Source of the DNA: an uncultured Alistipes sp.
GTDB lineage: Bacteria > Bacteroidota > Bacteroidia > Bacteroidales > Rikenellaceae
NCBI GenBank assembly: GCA_947177225.1
Contig: CAMWTS010000001.1
Coordinates: forward strand, 110,507-174,506
Length of the DNA: 64,000 nucleotides
Direction: 5' to 3'
Shown in pieces: positions 38,676-48,010 of the stretch. Position 1 is the stretch's first letter; every line of letters starts with the position of its first letter. The notes under the pieces were generated by a model, which saw only the letters and a program-made list of their open reading frames with translations, was not told the DNA's origin and ran no database searches. A program made the position numbers and the translations under genes.

Positions 38676-39266
38676 ATGAAACCACAGATCGCCGTCATAG
38701 ACAACAACACTCTCAACTGCATGGCACTGCGCAGCATACTGTGCGACATGCTGCCGTGGGCAGACGTGGTCACCTACAACTCCATGGAGGAGTTCGACTC
38801 GGAGTCGCACGAAATGGCGGTGCATTTCTTCGCAGGGGCGGAGATCGTATTCCGCAATCTGCCCATGTTTCAGGCCAATATACGCCGCACGATCGTTATC
38901 GTCGAGGGCAAGAACACCACATTCTCACTTTCGGGTTTTCGCACGATAGATGTCACACAAAGCGAAGCGCAGATCGTAAGGTCTATACTCCGAATACACG
39001 AAAGCGGACACCCGAGCGGACATCACATGGCGCATGCGGCTGCCGACGGCAGCACGGCACAGGTGCTTTCGCAGCGCGAACGCGACGTACTGGCTCTGAT
39101 GGTCAAAGGTTATATAAACAAGGAGATCGCCGACCGGCTCAACATATCGACCACAACGGTCATTTTCCACCGTAAGAACATATCCGAAAAACTCTGCACC
39201 CGCTCCATCGGACGGCTGACGATCTATGCCGTCATCAACGGCATAGTAGACATTCGTGAATTATAG
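38676..39266 (+). CDS. LuxR-family transcriptional regulator with degenerate receiver domain
   Basis: C-terminal HTH LSQRERDVLALMVKGYINKEIADRLNISTTTVIFHRKNISEKL; start reassigned from the 323-aa ORF. Confidence 0.85.
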   Translation: MKPQIAVIDNNTLNCMALRSILCDMLPWADVVTYNSMEEFDSESHEMAVHFFAGAEIVFRNLPMFQANIRRTIVIVEGKNTTFSLSGFRTIDVTQSEAQIVRSILRIHESGHPSGHHMAHAAADGSTAQVLSQRERDVLALMVKGYINKEIADRLNISTTTVIFHRKNISEKLCTRSIGRLTIYAVINGIVDIREL

Positions 39267-39890
39267 TCAGGCCGTAAGCGAGTCGTATATGTCATCGAAC
39301 GCCCGCCGTATAGCGTCCCGATCCTCTATCAGCCGGCGAAACGCTTCGAGCCGTCGGGCATTGTCAGATTCGGGAATCCACAGCCGCATATAACCGTTGC
39401 GCCCATACTTCCCTACAAGATGCGACATGCAGCGTTCGAAATTCTCGTCGCGCGTCATCTCAGGGTAGTGCGCCATAGTATATTGCACCGTGCGGCGCAA
39501 CGTCACGTCGGCATCGATCTGGCGATCGGCCTCGGCAACTATACGGCCGTAAACGGTGCGCGGCTCGTGATCCGACGACGCACGATGATCCTCCACGGCG
39601 TCGCCCATCACAGCTATCGCCTCGGGCGTAAACCAGCGACGCAGCTCACCATCGTTCAGCACTATACGGCGCGATACTTCATGATGATGTTCACGACCCT
39701 CGACAAGCCCCGTATCGTGATATGCGGCAATGGCATACACCATATTCCAGTCTACGTCGTAGTGTTCGGCCAAAGCCATGCTCTGTGATATCACGGCGCG
39801 CACATGGTCGACGTTATGCGCTGCATCGAAGCCGGCATAGCGGGGTATGATCTCGTTCTCGATATATCGTACAAGCTCTGCGTTCATCAT
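39267..39890 (-). CDS. HD-domain phosphohydrolase
   Basis: NVDHVRAVI, YAIAAYHDTGL HD motif. Confidence 0.88.
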   Translation of the reverse strand: MMNAELVRYIENEIIPRYAGFDAAHNVDHVRAVISQSMALAEHYDVDWNMVYAIAAYHDTGLVEGREHHHEVSRRIVLNDGELRRWFTPEAIAVMGDAVEDHRASSDHEPRTVYGRIVAEADRQIDADVTLRRTVQYTMAHYPEMTRDENFERCMSHLVGKYGRNGYMRLWIPESDNARRLEAFRRLIEDRDAIRRAFDDIYDSLTA

Positions 39891-40029
39891 TGCGGAATCT
39901 TAATCGGAGGGCGAAGATACTAAATTTTCAGCAAATGCCTATACCGTTCGCTTCGCGACACGACATATCGCATAAGCCGCATCATATAAAATTTGCATAA
40001 TCGAAAATAATGTTATACTTTCGTCCCCG

Positions 40030-40116
40030 ATTTAGGGGTGCTTATCGCGCCATGCGCGATTGGCTGAGATTATACCCATAGAACCGGATACGGGTAATGC
40101 CGAGACCGGGACTGGC
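40030..40116 (+). promoter_or_regulatory. TPP (THI-box) riboswitch
   Basis: GGGGTGC...GGCTGAGATTATACCCATAGAACCGGATACGGGTAATGCCG matches the conserved THI-box core; next genes are a TonB receptor and PnuC. Confidence 0.93.
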
Positions 40117-40167
40117 ATATCTTACATACGACCCCTTTTCAAACTATAAACAATTTAATTTATAAGT

Positions 40168-42441
40168 ATGAAAAGGAACCTTTACCTTGCGGCGGCATTC
40201 GCAATGATGACCCAAGTGCCGCTATGGGCGCAAGAGCCCTATCACGAGGTCGATTCGACCCGTGTCTATCAACTCCAACAGATCGAAGTGACCGCCACGC
40301 GAGCCTCGAAGTCGACACCGATGGCCTACACCGACATCTCTCAGGAGCAAATCGCCCACAACAACTACGGACTCGACGTCCCGTTCGTGTTGCAGATGAC
40401 CCCCTCGTTCATCGCCACCTCCGAAACCGGCATCGGCATAGGTGCCACCTCGATGCGTCTGCGCGGTACCGACGCCTCGCGGCTCAACGTCACGGCCAAC
40501 GGAGTGCCGATCAACAATCCCGACTCTCACGCCGTATACTGGTACGACACACCCGACTTCATATCGGCCGTCGGCACGGTGCAGGTGCAGCGAGGAGCAG
40601 GCACCTCGACCCACGGCACAGGTGCATTCGGCGGCGCACTCAACATGACCACATCGCCGCTCACCACCCGTTTCGGAGGCGACGTATCGCTCTCATACGG
40701 ATCGTTCAATACAAACAAGCAGGCCGTGCACATAAGTTCGGGACTCATGGGCGGACACTGGATCGTCGATGCCCGTCTGACACACATCGGTTCCGACGGA
40801 TATATCGATCGCGGAGCGACCGACCTGAAATCTTATATGTTCCAGGCAGGTTACTATGCAGGACGCACATCGGTCAAGCTGTTGTCGTTCGGAGGTAAGG
40901 CCAAGACATATCTGACCTACACCGGCGTAACGAAAGAGGATATGGAGCTTTACGGCCGCCGCTACCACACCGAAGGACAATACGTCACGTCCGACGGCAA
41001 CCACGTATTGGCCGACGGCACGCACGTAGGCTACTACGACGATCACACCGACAACTATCTGCAAATAAACAACCAACTGATTATAAACCACCAGTTCAAC
41101 AACAATTGGAATCTTAACTTCACCGGATTCTACACCTATGGCGACGGATTCTATCGCCAATATAAGGACGACGCCAAGCTGCTCGAACACGGGTTCGGGG
41201 CAGACAATGCGTTCGATGCCGGCGGCAGCAAGATCAAAAAAGATCTGATTCGTCAGAAGCTCATGCGCAACCACTTCGGAGGCTTCAACGCCTCGGCCGG
41301 CTACACCTCGCGCAACCTCGATCTTGTTTTCGGCGGCTCTTACAGCTATTACAGCTGCCCCCACTGGGGAGAGTTGGACTGGGTGCAGGACGCCCCTTCG
41401 GGATTCACTCCGGGCATGCACTGGTACGACAACGATGTCGACAAGCATGACGCAAATGCCTTCGTAAAGGCAGCATGGCGTGTGGCAGAGGGGCTGACCC
41501 TTGTCGGCGATCTGCAATACCGCTATGTTCACTACAAGGCGTGGGGCGTCAACGACAACTACGACGATGCAATCGAAGGCATGCAGGTTATAGATGTCGA
41601 CCAGACATATCACTTCTTCAATCCGAAAGTGGGCATCAACTACTCGCCCAACAAGCATCACCATCTGTACGCATCGTTTGCCATAGCTCAGAAAGAGCCT
41701 ACGCGCAACGACTTCACCGATCGTTTCCGCCAGACATTTCCCTCTTCGGAGAAACTCTACGACTACGAGGTGGGGTATCAGTACAATCACCCGATAGTGA
41801 GCGTAGGTGTCAATTTCTACTACATGTATTACAAGGACCAGCTGGTCAAGACCGGACAGATCAGCGACAGCTACGATGCGCTTAATATCAATGTTCCGAA
41901 GAGCTACCGCCGCGGTATAGAGCTATCGCTCGCTGTCAATCCGCTCAAATGGCTGAGTTTCGGCGGTAACCTCACGCTCAGTCAGAACAAGATCAAGGAT
42001 TATGTCAACATGGTCGTCGACTACGATTCGTGGGACAACGACACCAACTTCTTCGGCTACCACACCGAGGAGATGGGCGACACTCAGATCTCATATTCGC
42101 CCAATACCATCGCCAATGCTTTCATCAGTTTCAACCATCGCGGATTCGGCGCTTCGATCATGACCCAGTACGTCAGCGATCAATATTTCACCAATTACCG
42201 CAACGACAACATGAAGCTCGACGCATATTGCGTTACGAACCTCAATCTGTCATACACGATGCAGGCTCGCTCGAACAGGGAGGTGCGATTCGGTGTCACG
42301 ATATACAATCTCTTCAATGCCAAATACTGCAACAACGGCTACGGCTATTCGGAGTATTCGGGCGGAAAGCAGTATGATGTGGCATTCTACTTCCCTCAGG
42401 CCACGATCAACGCTCTGGCCAACGTAACCGTCAGCTTCTAA
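40168..42441 (+). CDS. TonB-dependent receptor, likely thiamine uptake
   Basis: QQIEVTATRASKSTPMAYTDIS, TSMRLRGTDASRLNVTANGVPINNP; downstream of TPP riboswitch. Confidence 0.93.
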   Translation: MKRNLYLAAAFAMMTQVPLWAQEPYHEVDSTRVYQLQQIEVTATRASKSTPMAYTDISQEQIAHNNYGLDVPFVLQMTPSFIATSETGIGIGATSMRLRGTDASRLNVTANGVPINNPDSHAVYWYDTPDFISAVGTVQVQRGAGTSTHGTGAFGGALNMTTSPLTTRFGGDVSLSYGSFNTNKQAVHISSGLMGGHWIVDARLTHIGSDGYIDRGATDLKSYMFQAGYYAGRTSVKLLSFGGKAKTYLTYTGVTKEDMELYGRRYHTEGQYVTSDGNHVLADGTHVGYYDDHTDNYLQINNQLIINHQFNNNWNLNFTGFYTYGDGFYRQYKDDAKLLEHGFGADNAFDAGGSKIKKDLIRQKLMRNHFGGFNASAGYTSRNLDLVFGGSYSYYSCPHWGELDWVQDAPSGFTPGMHWYDNDVDKHDANAFVKAAWRVAEGLTLVGDLQYRYVHYKAWGVNDNYDDAIEGMQVIDVDQTYHFFNPKVGINYSPNKHHHLYASFAIAQKEPTRNDFTDRFRQTFPSSEKLYDYEVGYQYNHPIVSVGVNFYYMYYKDQLVKTGQISDSYDALNINVPKSYRRGIELSLAVNPLKWLSFGGNLTLSQNKIKDYVNMVVDYDSWDNDTNFFGYHTEEMGDTQISYSPNTIANAFISFNHRGFGASIMTQYVSDQYFTNYRNDNMKLDAYCVTNLNLSYTMQARSNREVRFGVTIYNLFNAKYCNNGYGYSEYSGGKQYDVAFYFPQATINALANVTVSF

Positions 42442-42445
42442 ACTT

Positions 42446-43012
42446 ATGGATTGGGGACTCATATTACAGATCGTCGGCACGACGCTCGGACTCATCTATC
42501 TGTGGCTCGAATACCGTGCCGACATATGGGTGTGGCTCGTTGGCATGATAATGCCCTTGGTGCACGGCGCGCTCTATCTGAGTCGCGGCATATATGCCGA
42601 CGCCGCCATGCAGCTCTACTACGTGGCGGCCGGCATATACGGCTGGATCATGTGGCGCAAGCGTCCGAAAAATACCGCAGCCGGACGCATACGCCGCACA
42701 CCGGCCGCCACGGCACTGCGGCTTGCGGGTGCATACGTCGTATTGCACACGGCAATATATCTCCTGCTGACATACTGCACCGACAGCCGCGTGCCGTTTT
42801 GGGACAGCATGTCGACTGCAATGTGCATAGTGGCCATGTTCATGCTCTCGCGCAAATATGTCGAACAGTGGCTTGTATGGCTCGCGGTGGATATAATCAG
42901 TGCAGGTCTGTATATGTATAAAGGAATCCCCATAACTGCGGGACTCTATATTCTCTACTGCATACTCGCCGTGGCCGGTTACATGCGCTGGCGCAAGGAG
43001 CTGCAAGATTGA
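42446..43012 (+). CDS. PnuC/PnuT-like vitamin transporter (thiamine inferred from riboswitch)
   Basis: WLEYRADIWVWLVGMIMPLVHGALYLSRGIYADAAMQLYYVAAGIYGWIMWRK. Confidence 0.88.
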   Translation: MDWGLILQIVGTTLGLIYLWLEYRADIWVWLVGMIMPLVHGALYLSRGIYADAAMQLYYVAAGIYGWIMWRKRPKNTAAGRIRRTPAATALRLAGAYVVLHTAIYLLLTYCTDSRVPFWDSMSTAMCIVAMFMLSRKYVEQWLVWLAVDIISAGLYMYKGIPITAGLYILYCILAVAGYMRWRKELQD

Positions 43013-43033
43013 CACCGCCGATCCGGCAATGAA

Positions 43034-43066
43034 AAAGAGGTTGCGAGCGAATCGCAACCTCTTTTA
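43034..43066. terminator. Intrinsic terminator
   Basis: AAGAGGTTGCG-agcgaat-CGCAACCTCTTTTATTT. Confidence 0.8.
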
Positions 43067-43084
43067 TTTCGGGCAGTCCTGCAT

Positions 43085-44560
43085 CTACATCTTCACACAG
43101 CGCACCGGAGTGGCATTGGCACGTTGCAACGCGCGTTGCGGCTCATAACCGTTATAGGTACGCGTCACAGTATTCAGATCGAAAAACATCGCCTGCGAAT
43201 TGTCGCCGACCGTACCGCACGTCCAGTAATAGCCCGTCCAGGGCAAAGGACGCTCCTCGTTGGCATTGACGTTGTCGAGAACGCCATTGAGATAGTTGCG
43301 ACGGCCTGCTGCCGAGAAGAAATAGGTTTTGCCGGTAGCGATCTCCTCCAAATGCCAGCCATACATGGCCTTGGCCTCGGTCCAGTCGAGCTGGTCGTCC
43401 GCAGCCGATATGGTAAGTGCCGTGAACAGACCGGCATCGGGCATGCGCCAGCCGTCGGGGCAGGGATCGTTGTCGGTCTTGCTACCGCCTGCGCTCCAAA
43501 GCGTATCATCGTGCTGTGCATGAAGCCAATCGTAGGCGTTGTCCTTGTATCCCTTGATAAACGACATCGGGTGAGCCACGGCATAATCCATGGTGCCCGT
43601 CAAAGCGTCGTTATCCTCATATTCGAAATAGAGCCGGCGCGCAAGAGCATTGAAAACGCGGGCATCAGAGTTGCCTTTGAAATTATACTCGGCAGGACCT
43701 ACGAACGGATCTTTGCGTCCCCACTGATAATACAGGCCGTAAGACTCCAATATCTTCTCGCCGTCCGTATCGCCGTTGCTGTTAAGCTCGGCACCGAGAT
43801 TGCGGTTCATGACATCTGTACCGGCTATGGTTATGGCATCGGCTGCCGGATCGCTCGTAGTCACCCATATATGCCAGCTCCATATAATGTCGCCTGCGGC
43901 ATTGCGCGCAGCTATAACGGCATTGCCGGGTATGACGGCATCGATCTCGTTGCCGTCGTCATCGGTGTCCTTTTCAAGATAGAACGAGGCTATGCCGTCT
44001 TTGAATGTCAGATACTTGATAAGATTGCTCGATGTCTGCCACAGCAGCTCCACGCTCTGGGTTTCGAGTCGCGCACCGCTCGTACCGCGCTTGAAAGGAT
44101 CGAACAGATAGCGGGTTTCGGGCTTGGTTACGACAAAACAGTTGGACGGAGTCGACGTGAAATCGATGTCGGCATTCTGCAAAATGGCAACATATATAGT
44201 CACCGACTGCGTGGCTCCCGTAGGAGTGTAACCCACCAGCGCAATGCTGCCCTCGGTAGCCTCTTCGTCATCGAACGACGAAGGAGCTGTCACCGTGATC
44301 TCGCCCTTATACATATCGATGGCGTCGATGGTCCAGCCTTCGGGATACGACGATACGCGTATAGAGGTGATGTTATGCGTATTGAACGTAGTCGTACCGG
44401 TCTGTCCCGGCATCGTGAGCAGAATGCTGCCCGACGGCACGACGAACTCTTTGGTCTCGCTCTTGTCGCACGAAACGAAAGTCAGGAACATGCAAACGGC
44501 CACAAGGCCGCGCAGAAGATTTTTCATATATCGGATATTAACTTTTTTCATATGATGCAA
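43085..44560 (-). CDS. Surface lipoprotein with FISUMP-like/BACON-like architecture
   Basis: MKNLLRGLVAVCMFLTFVSCDK lipobox; VMNRNLGAELN...YGLYYQWGRKDPF; DPCPDGWRMPDAG. Confidence 0.65.
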   Translation of the reverse strand: MHHMKKVNIRYMKNLLRGLVAVCMFLTFVSCDKSETKEFVVPSGSILLTMPGQTGTTTFNTHNITSIRVSSYPEGWTIDAIDMYKGEITVTAPSSFDDEEATEGSIALVGYTPTGATQSVTIYVAILQNADIDFTSTPSNCFVVTKPETRYLFDPFKRGTSGARLETQSVELLWQTSSNLIKYLTFKDGIASFYLEKDTDDDGNEIDAVIPGNAVIAARNAAGDIIWSWHIWVTTSDPAADAITIAGTDVMNRNLGAELNSNGDTDGEKILESYGLYYQWGRKDPFVGPAEYNFKGNSDARVFNALARRLYFEYEDNDALTGTMDYAVAHPMSFIKGYKDNAYDWLHAQHDDTLWSAGGSKTDNDPCPDGWRMPDAGLFTALTISAADDQLDWTEAKAMYGWHLEEIATGKTYFFSAAGRRNYLNGVLDNVNANEERPLPWTGYYWTCGTVGDNSQAMFFDLNTVTRTYNGYEPQRALQRANATPVRCVKM

Positions 44561-44673
44561 TATCTGGGCAAAGATACCAAAAATGAGTTAAAAAACCTAC
44601 TTCGCGCCATATTATTTCTGCATTAGGAACAATTCTTGTCGGACAGATAACGGTTTCAAACTGCAATTATTGT

Positions 44674-45441
44674 ATGAAAACACTAAAAATCATGACGGGT
44701 TCGAAGCCCGCCGATGCAGGGTTTCACATCACCATCGCCGAAAACGGACCTTATCTGGTATACGGCCGTCCGCCATTGGCGCAGCAATTCATCATGAACA
44801 ACGACAAGGGTGAGAGCTGGTATTTTCAAGAGGGCAAACACTTCTCTACCGAGGCCGAGCCCACGGCATTATGCCGTTGCGGAGAGTCGCATCGCAAACC
44901 TTATTGCGACGGATCGCACAAGACCGCAAATTGGGATCCATCGACAGGCGGCGCGGAAGATCGTCTGCTGGACAATGTGGAGATGACACGCGGCGGAGTG
45001 ATAGACATCAGCGACAATCGCAAATATTGCGTATTCGCGCGTTTCTGCGATGCCGAAAGCGGCGTTTACGAATTGGCCGAACAATCCGACGATCCGCAGG
45101 CACGACAGCTTGCCGTGCGCGAAGCATCGATGTGCCCCTCGGCTCGTCTCACAGCCTGGGACGCAGCCACCGAGCGTCCCTACGAATATAAATACGAACC
45201 GAGTCTGGGGCTGATCGAAGACATCGCCATAGGCGCAAGCGGCGGATTGTGGGTGCGCGGCGGCATCACCGTACAAAATGCCGATGCAGAAGCATACGAG
45301 GTGCGCAACAGGGTAGTATTGTGCCGATGCGGGCAATCCGCCGGCAAGCCATATTGCGACGGCACGCACGCTGCAATCAAATGGAACGACGAGTTGGAGG
45401 GTGTACCGGAAGGCGAAACGGTGCCGGAAAATGTATATTGA
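44674..45441 (+). CDS. Dual CDGSH iron-sulfur (NEET-type) protein
   Basis: Two CDGSH motifs: CRCGESHRKPYCDGSH and CRCGQSAGKPYCDGTH. Confidence 0.9.
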   Translation: MKTLKIMTGSKPADAGFHITIAENGPYLVYGRPPLAQQFIMNNDKGESWYFQEGKHFSTEAEPTALCRCGESHRKPYCDGSHKTANWDPSTGGAEDRLLDNVEMTRGGVIDISDNRKYCVFARFCDAESGVYELAEQSDDPQARQLAVREASMCPSARLTAWDAATERPYEYKYEPSLGLIEDIAIGASGGLWVRGGITVQNADAEAYEVRNRVVLCRCGQSAGKPYCDGTHAAIKWNDELEGVPEGETVPENVY

Positions 45442-45445
45442 ACCT

Positions 45446-45475
45446 AACATGGTGCCGATAAATCGGCACCATGTT
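45446..45475. terminator. Intrinsic terminator
   Basis: AACATGGTGCCGAT-aa-ATCGGCACCATGTT. Confidence 0.75.
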
Positions 45476-45494
45476 TCAAATATGCCGCTCCAAG

Positions 45495-46079
45495 CTATAA
45501 CAATCCGGCCTCATAATAACGTACGATCTGTTCGAGCATCGCATCTTCGCCTTCCGGATCGTAACGCATCTTCAAATCATTGCCGAAGATCTTGGCTATC
45601 ATCTGCCAGAATCCGGCAGTAAACCCGCTGCGAAACTCCTGTATGATGCGATAGGCCGTATGATCGGTCTGTCGATCGAGCAGTTTGAGCAATATGCGCC
45701 CCTCGTATCGCGTCATCTTGAACAACACCGGCGACAACTCCTCTTTCAAGGCTTTCTCTATCGCACGCGTATATTGCCGACGATCTTTGCGGCGATCCAT
45801 TGCCGACAGAGTATCGTCGAGATTCTCCATGCGTCGGGCAGCCTCCACGGCAAGCGGATACACCTTTTTCACCGCACGTATCATCTTTTGATGGCGTCTC
45901 AGATCTGCCTTGCGATTGAATATATAAACCGGCAGAGAAGTGATATGCAACACCGAATCGCCTGCTCCGACACGCTCCCACTCCACACGGCTCGCACCTC
46001 GCACACGTACACTTTGCGCGAAGACATCGGTACAGACGAACACTACCATACACAATATTATCGAAAACCGTCTCATCAC
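45495..46079 (-). CDS. DUF4294-like secreted protein
   Basis: LPVYIFNRKADLRRHQKMIRAVKKVYPLAVEAARRM. Confidence 0.75.
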   Translation of the reverse strand: MMRRFSIILCMVVFVCTDVFAQSVRVRGASRVEWERVGAGDSVLHITSLPVYIFNRKADLRRHQKMIRAVKKVYPLAVEAARRMENLDDTLSAMDRRKDRRQYTRAIEKALKEELSPVLFKMTRYEGRILLKLLDRQTDHTAYRIIQEFRSGFTAGFWQMIAKIFGNDLKMRYDPEGEDAMLEQIVRYYEAGLL

Positions 46080-46243
46080 TTTGTCTTGTCAAAGATACGA
46101 AAAATCGGGCGCAGACGCAAGCGGCAGCCTGATTATACCGTGCGAGAATATCTTCGGCGGCGACGAATATGCAAATATCGGACGCTGATTGCGCGATTCG
46201 GATTTTTATCGCTACATTTGTATTTGCAAAACTTATAATCATT

Positions 46244-46621
46244 ATGTTGAAAGCAGGATTACATTTCCAAACGCAAATGGTCGTATCTCCGGGCAATACG
46301 GCCGAATACATCGGATCGGGCGATATGGCCGTGCTGGCCACTCCCGCAATGGTGGCACTGATGGAGAACGCAGCCATGCTGGCCGTAGCTCCTTTGCTGC
46401 CGGAGGGTTCGACGACCGTAGGCTCGTGCATATCGACTTCGCACCTGAAACCGTCGGCCGTCGGAGCAACCGTAACGGCACGTGCGGAACTTACGGAGGT
46501 GGATAACCGCCGACTGACATTCCGTGTCGAGGCCTACGAAGGCGAAGAGAAGATAGGGGAGGGCGAACACGTGCGCTACATTGTCGATCGCGAGAAGTTT
46601 CTTGCGCGCATCGGCAAATAA
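46244..46621 (+). CDS. Thioesterase, hot-dog fold (FlK-like)
   Basis: MLKAGLHFQTQMVVSPGNTAEYIGSGDMAVLATPAMVALMENAAM. Confidence 0.85.
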   Translation: MLKAGLHFQTQMVVSPGNTAEYIGSGDMAVLATPAMVALMENAAMLAVAPLLPEGSTTVGSCISTSHLKPSAVGATVTARAELTEVDNRRLTFRVEAYEGEEKIGEGEHVRYIVDREKFLARIGK

Positions 46622-46710
46622 AACCGACATATCGGACACGGGAATTTCGGCCTAAAATTTTGCCGTTTCAAAACTTTACACTATCTTTGCCGTGCTTTCG
46701 AGCAAATGAT

Positions 46711-46784
46711 TGAGCTATGGTGTAACGGTAACACAGCAGATTTTGGTTCTGTCGTTCTGAGTTCGAATCTCGGTAGCTCAACCA
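46711..46784 (+). tRNA. tRNA-Gln (TTG), CCA encoded
   Basis: TGAGCTA/TAGCTCA acceptor stem, anticodon loop ATTTTGGT, TTCGAAT T-loop, promoter TTTG-N19-TATCTTTG at 46659-46689. Confidence 0.97.
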
Positions 46785-46846
46785 AACGAGTCAAAGCCCG
46801 GCATAATGTCGGGTTTTGTTATTTTCAGATTAAAACTCTTGTCATT

Positions 46847-47764
46847 ATGCCCTTTCCAATCGAAAACAAGCTCGTCGTAGCAGTCTCATCGTCGGCACTG
46901 TTCGATCTGTCGGAATCCGACAAAATATACAACGAGCACGGCCTGGCCGAGTATCGTCGTTACCAAGAGGCCAACATCGACAAACCGCTCGGAAAGGGCG
47001 TGGCATTTCCATTTGTCAAACGTCTGCTCAGCTTCAACGAGATATTTCCCGACGAGCAGCCCGTAGAGGTGGTGCTGCTCTCGCGCAACTCGCCAGAAAC
47101 GGGATTGCGCGTATTCCGCACCATAGCCCACTATGGTCTCGACATCACGCGGGCATCGTTCTTTTCGGGCGAATCGCCATACAAATATCTGCCTGCATTC
47201 AACGCCTCGCTGTTTCTGTCGGCCTCAGAAAGCGACGTGCGCAATGCCTGCGATGCCGGCTATGCCGCCGGACGCGTACTCGACAGCAAGGTGCTCGACG
47301 ACGAGTCGGACGGAGAGTTGCGCATAGCATTCGACTTCGACGGCGTGATCGCCGACGACGAGAGCGAGAAGATCTACAAGGAGCAGGGATTATCGGCCTT
47401 TCATCGCCACGAATCGACCACCGACAAACCTCTCGATCCGGGACCGCTGGCCGATCTGCTGAAAAAAATATCCAACCTGCAACGGCTCGAAACCTCGCGC
47501 CTCGGCATCGATCCGTCGCATCGGCGCCGACTCAAAATATCGATCGTAACGGCGCGCAACGCGCCTGCCCACGAGCGCGTGGTCAATACGTTGAAGAGCT
47601 GGGGAGTAGAGGTAACCGAAGCCTTCTTCCTCGGAGGCATATCCAAAGACAGAGTGCTGGAAATCATGCGTCCTCACATATTCTTCGACGATCAGATGTC
47701 GCATCTCAACCACCTGCGCAACGTACCGGCCGTACATATTCCGATGGGCATAGCCAACGAATAA
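46847..47764 (+). CDS. 5'-nucleotidase superfamily protein
   Basis: MPFPIENKLVVAVSSSALFDLSESDKIYNEHGLAEYRRYQ; LRIAFDFDGVIADDESEKIY. Confidence 0.88.
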   Translation: MPFPIENKLVVAVSSSALFDLSESDKIYNEHGLAEYRRYQEANIDKPLGKGVAFPFVKRLLSFNEIFPDEQPVEVVLLSRNSPETGLRVFRTIAHYGLDITRASFFSGESPYKYLPAFNASLFLSASESDVRNACDAGYAAGRVLDSKVLDDESDGELRIAFDFDGVIADDESEKIYKEQGLSAFHRHESTTDKPLDPGPLADLLKKISNLQRLETSRLGIDPSHRRRLKISIVTARNAPAHERVVNTLKSWGVEVTEAFFLGGISKDRVLEIMRPHIFFDDQMSHLNHLRNVPAVHIPMGIANE

Positions 47765-47863
47765 ATACTCCATAAAGCATATTGCTACGATAAGTTTTCA
47801 ATACAATCGTGCATATATATGATTTTTTATTGTACATTTGTAAAATATAATATTTAAATACAG

Positions 47864-48010
47864 ATGTACAACAAGTCCGGCGAGGAGTATGTCTCTCCGC
47901 AAATCGAAATCTTGACTGTGAAGGTCGAATACACACATATCAGCGAAAGCGGAACCGAGATGAATCGCATAGATCCGGTACTCGAAAATCAGTTCGACGA
48001 GATATTATGA
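47864..48010 (+). CDS. 48-aa peptide coupled to downstream fimbrillin-like lipoprotein
   Basis: MYNKSGEEYVSPQIEILTVKVEYTHISESGTEMNRIDPVLENQFDEIL; stop overlaps next start as ATGA; TACATTTG -7 box at 47833-47840. Confidence 0.7.
   Translation: MYNKSGEEYVSPQIEILTVKVEYTHISESGTEMNRIDPVLENQFDEIL

Noticed and set aside
46706-46846. N-terminal extension of the 5'-nucleotidase ORF
   Set aside because: It reads through tRNA-Gln (46711-46784); the real start is the ATG at 46847.
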